Of a DNA stretch of 64,000 nucleotides, positions 61,301 through 64,000 are shown in pieces. Source of the stretch: Rhizaria sp. SCN 62-66. Lineage: Eukaryota > Rhizaria, unplaced. Position 1 is the stretch's first letter. Every line of letters starts with the position of its first letter. Under the pieces are notes generated by a model, which saw nothing but the letters and a program-made list of their open reading frames with translations, had not been told where the DNA came from and searched no databases. The DNA is taken from positions 1 through 64,000 of the forward strand of contig MEDY01000027.1 of assembly GCA_001724265.1 (NCBI GenBank). The letters run 5' to 3'. A program made the position numbers and the translations under genes.

Positions 61301-64000
61301 CCCTGTGTCAGCGACTGTGAGCGACGTTAGCGTGCTGGTCGACGACTCGGCGCCTGTGTCCTTTGGTCGCCTCGCACTCGGCGAGGCCGCGTACCGCGAC
61401 CGCTGCCTAATCAATGAGGGTGCTATCCCGGTGCGCTTCACCGTTGATAACCCCAATTCACAGGTTGTTGTCACCCCGATGTCGGGCACGATTGCTCCCT
61501 TTGGCTCCGTCTCGCTGGGCTTCTCCTTCCTGCCCATTGATGAGTCGCCGCAGTCGCGTCCCGTCACCATCCACACCGACTCCTCGCCCTCGCTCGTCAT
61601 CCCTGTGCGCGGCTGCGGTGGCGTCCCGCGTCTACGCATGTCGCACGAGCGCCTTGCATTTGGACGTTGCCTCATCCGCCGCCTTGAGCGTCGCTACGTG
61701 CGCATTTCTAACGAAGGCACCGCTGCGCTGCCGTCCCTGTCATGTACGCTTGAGGCACCCATGGGTGGTTTCCGTCGCGGGCCCGCGCGCCCCGATGCGC
61801 CAGCACTTGTACCCTCAGCTGGGGCGGTCGCCGGTTCTGGTGACGCTGCCAACGCCGCTGCACTGGCTGCCGCTGCAGCAGCAGCAAGTCGCAGTCAGGG
61901 CGCGCGCGCTGGAGCCGGGGGCATGATGGTCCCGCGCCCGCCTGCGGTCTCCGCTGGCGGACGCCTCGATGTGCTCCCGTTCAGCACGGCGCATGCTGCG
62001 CGCCTGAACATGCCTCCCGGTGGACACGCCAACGCAGCCGCCAGTGCAGCTGCCGCCTTTGCCTACTCTCAGGGTGCGGTTGCAGCGCGCGACGCAGCGG
62101 CGCAGCGCCCCGCTGCGCTCCCTGGTGCGACTGGCACGGCGCTTGCGGTTGGCGGCGGGGCCTCTATGGCCGCGCGCGGGTTGAGTGTGAACCCCGCGCA
62201 CAACGAAGGCGACGGGGCAGGTAGCGACAGCGACTCCATGGGTCCCGGCGCACTGCCGGTTCGCGTAGTGCATGTCGCGGGCGAGCATGGCCGCGTGGCG
62301 GGCTACGTCGCAAAGGCTAACCACTACGCTGCACTTGCCACGCCGACTGCAGCCTCCGCGGGTACGGCGGCTGCTGCGGCGGCTGCGGCAGCTGCGACTG
62401 CCGCGGTCGTTGCTGGCCATCAGAACGCTGCTTCTCGTCGCGTCAGTGGCGCAACCTCAACTGGTGCGGACGAGGCCAAGACAGACGGTGTTGCTGCTGC
62501 TCGCCGCAGTGGACGTTCGCTTGTGCCCGCGGCTCCGTCGACAACGGTGGTGGTTTCCACTGGAACTGCGGCACCTACAGTGAACCCCTGGGCTCCTGTG
62601 CGCACGGGGCTGACGACGTGGGTGGGCTGGCCCGAGCCCGGCTTCTCCCTGCCCGTGGGCCACAGCATCGACGTGCCCGTGGAGCTCGCGCCGGAGCAGG
62701 AGGCGGCGTATGCGGGCCGCGTCATGATTGAGGCGGCGCTCTTCTCCACCTCGGTCGATCTCGCGGGTGTGGGCAAGGAGTCTCTGCTGCTGTGTGAGCC
62801 CCCCGTGCTGGACTTCAGCGAGTGCCGTGTTGGCGGCCGCTACACTGCGCAGCTCACACTTGTCAATCTCGGCGATGCTGAGTATTCCGTGCGTGTGCTA
62901 CGTGACGATGACGCGCATCTTGTGGCACTTCGTAACCCTGACGGAACGCTTATCTACGCTCCCGCCAAGGATGTCCCTGGAGCATCGGCTGCACTAACGC
63001 CTGCCACACTCACGGTCACGCCTGAGCTTGTGCACTTATCACCGTTTGAAAAGGCGAAGGTTACAGTAACATTCACGCCGCGTGCGCCTGTGACGTGCCT
63101 AACGGCGTTGCTGCTCTCATCGACATACTCGGCTGCACCTGTCTCGATTGCGCTTGACGCAGGCACTGTCGAGCTGGCGCTGCGGCCTGAGACGTTAGAC
63201 TTAGGGCTAGTGCAGGCACACGCCCGCGTCGCCTCTGCAATCACTCTCGAGAATCGCGGTTCGCTTACACTGCGCTACCGCATCCGCCCGCTTGCCTCGC
63301 CCGCGCAGTATCAGCGTCTTGCCGCCGCGGCTGCCTCGGCGGCCGGCCATGGCGCTGCCACTGCGGCTGCAGGCGGAGGCGTGAGTGCTGCCGCAGGCGC
63401 CGCGCTGGTGCCGTGGGTGCCCGCATCCGTTGCCGGTGGCGATTTTGCGCTTGATGACTCAGCCGCAGCGGCGCTGGCGCTGAGCCTGCCCTTCTCGCTC
63501 TCGCGGTGGACTGGTACCATTCCCGCACGTGGAACGGCAACAATTGCGCTCAAGGGTCGTTTTGCAGACACGGGTGCTATGCTGCAGCGGCTCTCGGTTG
63601 AGACGCTCGGTGTCGGTGCCGCCGCCGCTGTGAGCGCAGGTGACGTACCTGACGTCAAAACACTTGTGGTCAGGGCGCATGCGGAGGAGCCGAGCCTTGC
63701 GGCCGCGCGTTTGCGCCCCGTGGCCTTTGGTACGTGCCTCATCGGCGAGGAGGCCACGCGCACCGTAATGCTGGAGAACACTGGTGGCTTCCCTCTCGAA
63801 GTCGAAGTCAAGCCCGCGTACCCGTTGCGTGCGAGTGCGGAGCGCCTGACTGTGCCGCCGCACGCACAGGCCCCGCTGCAGGTGCACTGGACGCCCTCCA
63901 CCAAGCAGGAAGTAAAATCTCTTCTGCGGCTCCACACAAACATCATTGCTCCTGAGTCACTTGCGCTGCTTCAGCTGGCGGGCCCCACTGCCAGTGCTGT
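43395..64000 (+). CDS. Giant ASH/MSP-repeat (Hydin-like) protein, over 6,860 residues, C-terminus beyond window
   Basis: From the ATG at 43395 (MSFSRGALGDPSLSSGMASM) a single frame stays open for 6,868 codons to the window edge without an intron. Residues 1 to ~1,000 are Ala-rich and predominantly helical, possibly HEAT/ARM-like (DEPVIRRLALSGIEAGMLSL). After this, many ASPM-SPD-2-Hydin-type beta domains recur with the pattern LDFG-x(8-14)-V-x-N-x-G and a later V-x-F-x-P. Clear examples lie near residues 1,049, 1,515, 3,749 (VDFGAVAERSLKTMSISLLN), 4,270, 4,625, 4,926, 5,115, 5,979, 6,075, 6,469 and 6,766. Acidic, Lys/Arg and poly-Ala spacers lie between. Hydin (~5,100 residues in mammals) builds the central-pair C2b projection of motile cilia; size and domain type point there, but no diagnostic block fixes orthology, and other ASH-repeat ciliary proteins are possible. 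Confidence 0.85.
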   Translation, partial: MSFSRGALGDPSLSSGMASMDSQLYGGSTPGSLILSNGLQTIQALEFASQRVSAASPLPLPQRPADPAWNALATALSSDEPVIRRLALSGIEAGMLSLPTTLTSPLLLSFLVTLLLDVAEGDEVAANRWVATYVTAHLHRVLTTTTPRALSSSAQVASSSASADVFAGADNTPAASANAASSAVTHALAASPLVPLLHRGVRTALALLHELFAPDPAARPSADYGSAQVPQGRVYAVAAAALFLGSPLLPEPAVAEAIAQLAPVAAAHDNAAVDAAAALGSPAALAALGLTPPLPPAPAAAPASAAAAADAALAAAIAGLSARSRRNTHVDTPLSRSSGSGTGAGSDEPPLEQTGVAALPATAAALTLALHRLLSAVVASPRAHTFVRAQALHSLAAQLRRCPRNEAVVATAYMPSVRVLADAVARGAAGVAGAAVHPFLALAVSQFVSVWPPRPADAVLLAFPLPALLSGGAARRHAALTAAARRAVSAAAAVTAFAPAATSVPYAPKTADVVAAATRDPDAAPAALLTSALATFHARNRAYHAVLTQQQQPQESAAAPSHSQRKVVDGARAVGGAWAGGYSTWAEDCALLHHFDPARFPAAVSATAAAASAAAAMGLAGGAGAVSGAHAWALSSGSPLLALGALLPAVGDVSLRGALSMGHSALLHAYTAPSPATATGPTVGATAPLPAGGALGAPFPPATAAAATGAAALGAALAFAAALAHRTRIDDAALAHRRADSAFWAAALARAAQGMATGALSNVPFAAAPSSTKPKRGRGAAARSAAAAAKEPAPVPPLVAWIANAFLASPQLTCPGARLPAPLAASLAANPAVSAVAVAAAAAASAAVAAAPAAAAPAVARGALAAAWAVIARTAAANPGTAAGGARAALDLAWGASAPASWPLSLTNPAFGAGVEPDNSGAKPDSGSDEDDDGGDEDKDDGGPAARVRAPSTLLAAAPPLPGVLLTGSLARSRAAAASAHSGLQVGTTRQLARDGAAPVGLTSIGAPTVEPIESGRQRAAAVRALSVELTHAAASLGAAGASIAFSAAAPVKTLRLRNASTEVAHTVAVQVWPPWLFTVEPALMTLTPNTSVALKVTFTPSPRDHPGTVTGFLRLRTAHGLLLERIALSAVTGPSLRVLTPAIDLGVCPLGAVRSGRVYVQNTSPAACLVTVTHAARARRTRAALPAHFAYTLAGLIDALALAPPAAASLAAAAEGGGDWDDDAMAAVAAAEAAAVPHQDWFAVAAADDDDGDDDDDTPDREAAVDAAVYAALDDAEAALRRALAGHDPVAVSQQTNALSPRASARASDGGAAALVGRPEAPLDVFALGASGVAGSAIVAHQMDRVAALADSAAGYKSVAPAPAQAFTKANLRASLRATAAAAASGASGAGAPGAATARGLETRLPGSKRSLAEGLAVLRDSTLRRRLAMELTGSIVDAPASPTRSVALRALRRFLLGPRFRVEQSTMYVPAGATAAVLVHFYAVDAAPVAETIMIRTNGTECYSIPVRARGGSPLALPGAATSLDFGRLALSARLGGSRVGYITLQNNDSSQPMPVSFSASSPQIVVADTVLPPGAVVRHPVMVRTLPPLLLAAADAATAAQSAVATPGSAGHHAPALATTGFLPSSGPAAFAHTLTVRCPGVPSQSVRVSAHFGPSLHCALPPLTSLPPAPAGSVVRVAVLVRNTSAAPLAFTVEGLAPELWAYTAQILRVAPSASAGRGGPIAAALAAHKARQTQRSDSKRQGGSRGQGRRSSVTSAVAPTGTSGEAGKSFLRRAARGLAAHAATSGHMGGDDGVGEDWADAEGDDHSAAVAAAQASCGWVSYFDIGAILARAPGAATATAVAQPVKPAAQGQAIVTAGAFKGSAVQLAAASVSSPVAGYTAASVSGTALGGGFSAAAVLAMTAPFAAVGAGWTSTLAPADTAVSFRAFAANHGRALRLPASSTAVLHMFCHVPTGLGSPLADAGPDTAAAARATSSFCLSAFTLQVQSPHSETHGPYALSFPAVATIPDAQTQAPRYDLSVTPVPLLRDFAVARLAFRPPVAPAPGTAVQSTTAGSALTPAGARRRITLKRNLPTSSASSSGLDAASNDPAGGTSAVSIHVNAAFTSSALRPLPTSLLPAVHARLVHPALAAALTATAAVTAGGEPLLRLNAPTAAASLLSPDGAAAAPFFATLASTMYPTLAPAQLPMLRSQPLAQLPSPGACPPGGQWTRVVVPVSERLVLPPRVWLWAGRPATLTLRAHAATAAAAAPVRYEAMLSAPFALVPDARATAVPELSGALPAAAPTTTSSGATVASVGAPFRIVLDTAACSRQWLQWAAAADALAPGSALMLAASADAVAAAAGLNATAAAAAAGGSMAHMHQFQWPEAARPAARAGADGDAYMAASGGAPAEAASTVPEVARAHADAIYTGHFSAFDAAGASVTTQLCAVAGHLLATDAPRVLTLPAAASSGQLRVVTVTVSNRCDLTVPLAATFQSDVALAAPRVLPAALAASYATAGSAFATATAIEAAETAQCTGSYSPLATPTSALLAVSASGAAAVLGPASLGPWETAVLTVAYRAPAVGAFAEPLTLIYGNPYAPAEGFCFYHGAVKAEAGAPLPSTAPDFLLFDSAAVLSAPLVSNALSSSTAPKGSMSVVVANQAALPALLSAITSPPFVVRGGGLTSGAADDNAASTSALGSLDMSALLAHWATGPSAGVAAADDIGSASALVPATGSVEASPFATRLVLGAQAATALSVAFAPPRSGVFTSRLFLFRAGAMATARAVDLVGIAGVRLMSSNYGPCSHMTPTLVQSAASSAAPADDDAPRAAAPAPAPPAFDTHVRTQPALPTGPAQSATGGDGDGGVRTLGLLSRGRLVRKPFVLTNTGSLPLVVAAITVSALAPSDPALSELAAQTASAPATVAWTLSGSSAPGGGSLSAVASLTPAAGSVHCLDASALAGVPAAALLPRYLRAAPAALATASGAETDADGASVLPDFVAFEAADQPDAATPDAPGNAFLQRMLTTLRARDSSIPAEPVVRAFFSDDNDAAGHAPLAEPARAAEPLEALAAAASALGADADLASSSTAALAAGADWDEADFTTALRHVVLGDAIATVRALTPAGGTQTAHAAREAARALTAELRAAGLDSAELAVDSLDLAAVERDCAAARDCTGAPSPSGRGGALGYPDPDAPPPAGLEEWDLEFSADVHRAAATAAVVGSTAGVGSDALQGVDVGNVLRRRAWIERVAVVASARRRRQVLGVVFESLLKEQTLAATALFPLTLQPGATLSLSLWLWAEAEGTHCASVRAVCARADTTVDYEAHAEWAARDAILISRGRARGLAPAPTASLPAPVAPSSRGASRGGDATASAASAPVDPASKLHAKRLALQTHMRERAARAKDTVVQDFRWVLSAAAVPALEIPAALRRVGAVLDAGVVVAGGARTVALCVRNASLTTAVPYSLRVAAAAVLDTRTGRVHALQPIEEADGSGVVTLPTPPALLAADGLFSHLAAASQTAVGAAAGLGGFGGRHQHSRSVAAAAASAAAQSPGLSQLAPGNWHASPLAALRAALATAAQAEADAAQARNVRPAVATAQSAEEAEVAAAAAKRARIAQDVDDWLSVPGRTKAKTAAKPEPLSAAQTATAASAAAATAAAATAPLLCLPHTRGVLAPGESTALPVTFAPLSPHCVLLCEFALATADIATRRIPFTARAGAARLELALQRRDPATGKTSDVTLVASPTASSFDTNNNTAVVAGRRVVRSRAPVDFGAVAERSLKTMSISLLNTGSLPASFVFARCPRPFSLAPSSGIVAPGATQNVAVTFEPMSVLEGGKFVAARPLLSYCSLAAVSAAPVLPSAAIAANSTPGQLHSVPAPAFGPDAAVSGALGEEWLARALAKPRGLETLEKLGLGPRAQLRTQTAALAAAENELQGMSAVSVTTSAPMPAGLGSPVSVGDDRVTTSEGDASGLQSPTSPMWAAAGRDTRTGAYAPPHGVLGAVATLQLRLTGTSGVPCLDIMPPNAHAAAAAAVAAEAAVAEAVPSEASAPSNPTNSLDLVLRVDDDGDVDALSASARAAAARNKYSAAASAAAASAMAAAGATFTAASPLLPSLTLLVRGLTPLTDTPDADSDNELFAGCAFELAAGTLTRGQANVVFLPIINSGSADGELTVTLTGPSAAHTGVSSSVDAEADESPLLSLAPGDEVHVLTVAPGQYAALPLVITPPSHTESSDAAGPSTASAAAAALAVDLTVKLRFRTRQARAITVRVTAFLGTPALSVSPPAALTLIDFGTCNSAQVHTRRFDVTNSGALSCYFRVAIFVKDGNSKEREATSWDTLRTPGDDAVASSVAARTRFFDSAPATTRSSAGLFSSVAPSVETGFTELPLRNGSAGSLTVQPWLGCLVRGSRTRFVVTWRPTDALERLQYSISIMPLLPPGFASSPAFAAMLRGASLARLLATPALPPPRDASSTAAAAAASASESAIEGAMLSAFGGSAAALAAARHYWSLVETAVAAPGGANDDAGAWQAQHTDEPADAEVLEEIAVLQRLMPEPMLAGDPDRPTSMAGASLLSPSSASGFDKARAALRAHAARVLSAARTAVRARRALQALQASFPPLSGVARGLAGYRKLELLTPRRVVDFGVCRVGGVYAIRLPLGNSGSIDYEYTLEPDSAAPYWHAAMPARSGGASDAVTTGGPGVAFLRHLRSVGLSHACSYGVAPAMPQTQDATAAGFVMTQVPLAATSRSPVGLCRAGAKSAITITFAPTQQVNIMCPLLIQMIGGPAVSISIHAIAAESRLAFYHAPRTPFETYVDYVLTNRGVAALVAEASIDAATAALQSMGAAPSSKAAKSARAAAVAASSSNTSTTPAQTQVPLSAAGSARAATANGPSSAGPVSVAPTPMSRDATASAASAAASASAAAALVAQQQSQFSGISVRMPLLDFGLLPLSHTHSRTVLLHNEGAHKAEFEISRDIPPGFIVTPLSGEVPPHGSIPITVGYLPSTPGVFEFLLTVISHNVGAAAAAPLASSSAAGVAGTGAFGAANDGTLEPRSPVPGAAAAAASSGASPVQNAVSSAGRTSSAGSVPAAAVQLSVTDLKVSQIMLVRACGGTGVLNVHFLSDADAAAPGIEFGTASVGSVVEKYFCVYNSGAVPLRVRVERDNPHFTLGRASSICHLHGASAALPQELTTVCRAIGLGAAKARRAGRRLRKARGAEDEGAGEGEEDYEDALLLGDERVLLKLMPTQVSVNATPGKSAAIAAAAAGSGTSTSGAGPSPPAFERSLSFLSSPRRPAGNAGAGVGGTRALGGASTSTTAAPGLVRNPSLQTSSRAVLGFGAELSEEYGTPVDELLFRTGQADPRTHREKLLHELRPDEVGEIGSVGAIDVVLPPRSALPIFVRFAVRTEQRYTCNITAASEMQSFAFAARAVGGRAAVLHSGSLQLGNVGIHHRYVRTIQLHNPGTAVCVASLHWVLDRPVEAFRPTSMAGGAAAAAVAIARRKEKAARAAEQQQTVVLKNAASVRNAALAAAASGGALSDASFVGAEPESASSSSTDLSADSSDDIGDDSDDAALALLAGEEPEAENAVEAAINSAAAAAVHDPYGGTRVAMRKVTEEQQRARERLMRRRKRRAMLRAARAEAHANASTNADDSSMPQVSSSGSMTTNTSSPTDAPFTLPPGMPSRRSSVGMPGSASPPQGLFSKRGNVFASLVPAPTTSVNVYRNVVFFPVLTPATSGRSNSVMPWNDSTRSGRVATLTMARMRWQAATRLLVRLLRIYRSTYPQAHKDLFPLRKAAPPRQGAAAAVPAPAATTSPLVPLAEAADLDPSVSRGHPMYQALSTLRRLGMGVEELFARTARHADARVSPDINVALAALTDLARALGLDLLSAAPAPSDGNTLGGAAAGSMRLGRLESLQSVVASVGTTSASVRAQLRTDRSMVTIPGKSTVEITVEVNIPFTGFFSALLLVQPHLPGVPRHVIPVSATVSDVSVLVDDSAPVSFGRLALGEAAYRDRCLINEGAIPVRFTVDNPNSQVVVTPMSGTIAPFGSVSLGFSFLPIDESPQSRPVTIHTDSSPSLVIPVRGCGGVPRLRMSHERLAFGRCLIRRLERRYVRISNEGTAALPSLSCTLEAPMGGFRRGPARPDAPALVPSAGAVAGSGDAANAAALAAAAAAASRSQGARAGAGGMMVPRPPAVSAGGRLDVLPFSTAHAARLNMPPGGHANAAASAAAAFAYSQGAVAARDAAAQRPAALPGATGTALAVGGGASMAARGLSVNPAHNEGDGAGSDSDSMGPGALPVRVVHVAGEHGRVAGYVAKANHYAALATPTAASAGTAAAAAAAAAATAAVVAGHQNAASRRVSGATSTGADEAKTDGVAAARRSGRSLVPAAPSTTVVVSTGTAAPTVNPWAPVRTGLTTWVGWPEPGFSLPVGHSIDVPVELAPEQEAAYAGRVMIEAALFSTSVDLAGVGKESLLLCEPPVLDFSECRVGGRYTAQLTLVNLGDAEYSVRVLRDDDAHLVALRNPDGTLIYAPAKDVPGASAALTPATLTVTPELVHLSPFEKAKVTVTFTPRAPVTCLTALLLSSTYSAAPVSIALDAGTVELALRPETLDLGLVQAHARVASAITLENRGSLTLRYRIRPLASPAQYQRLAAAAASAAGHGAATAAAGGGVSAAAGAALVPWVPASVAGGDFALDDSAAAALALSLPFSLSRWTGTIPARGTATIALKGRFADTGAMLQRLSVETLGVGAAAAVSAGDVPDVKTLVVRAHAEEPSLAAARLRPVAFGTCLIGEEATRTVMLENTGGFPLEVEVKPAYPLRASAERLTVPPHAQAPLQVHWTPSTKQEVKSLLRLHTNIIAPESLALLQLAGPTASA

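Noticed and set aside
1-64000. CRISPR arrays, insertion sequences, rRNA or snRNA genes
   Set aside because: No regularly spaced repeats, transposase motifs, rRNA signature stretches or U1/U2/U6 core sequences were seen on either strand by eye; short divergent copies could be missed.

Overview
This window is nuclear DNA from a GC-rich, gene-dense microbial eukaryote. Spliceosomal introns are short, intergenic DNA is AT-rich, and proteins are loaded with alanine-rich low-complexity insertions. The gene set (SmB, THOC1, PEX11, organellar GluRS, PTEN, PA2G4/EBP1, Ku80, ADF/cofilin, AND-1/Ctf4, a monoglyceride-lipase-like hydrolase and a giant Hydin-like ASH-repeat protein) excludes a prokaryote. 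It points to a free-living protist, probably flagellate-bearing, of the opisthokont/apusomonad/amoebozoan sort. I cannot name the species. All family assignments come from motifs read directly in the translations; no search was run.

Layout: an unrecognised Ala/Pro-rich gene runs off the left edge on the minus strand (1-1529). It is divergent from SmB (2113-2842), followed by THOC1 (3347-7841). PEX11 (minus) and a mitochondrial-type glutamyl-tRNA synthetase (plus) are head to head at 8167-13293. A 1.5 kb strand-skewed non-coding stretch separates that from the PH/PTEN locus (minus, 14787-19353). Next come PA2G4 (minus) and Ku80 (plus), sharing a 339 bp divergent promoter. A small coiled-coil gene (minus) and a 3,073-residue protein with an endonuclease/exonuclease/phosphatase domain follow, then cofilin and AND-1/Ctf4 (both minus), the hydrolase (plus), and an unbroken frame of more than 6,860 codons from 43395 to the right edge.

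The most unusual locus is 14787-19353. A double-PH-domain frame, a proline-rich segment and two complete PTEN units (phosphatase plus C2, both with intact HCKAGKGRTG loops) lie in one and the same reading frame, broken only by two TAG codons. None of the other 11 complete genes ends in TAG, and the PTEN frame itself ends in TGA. This suggests either one PH-PH-PTEN-PTEN polypeptide with TAG decoded, read through, edited or spliced out, or two tightly packed genes.

The gene models share a splice grammar: 10 of 12 inferred introns begin GTACG and the other two GTATGT. In SmB and cofilin the first intron falls immediately after the ATG. Most functions are housekeeping (splicing, mRNA export, replication, end joining, translation, peroxisome division, actin turnover, phosphoinositide signalling), and adjacent genes show no operon-like functional grouping.
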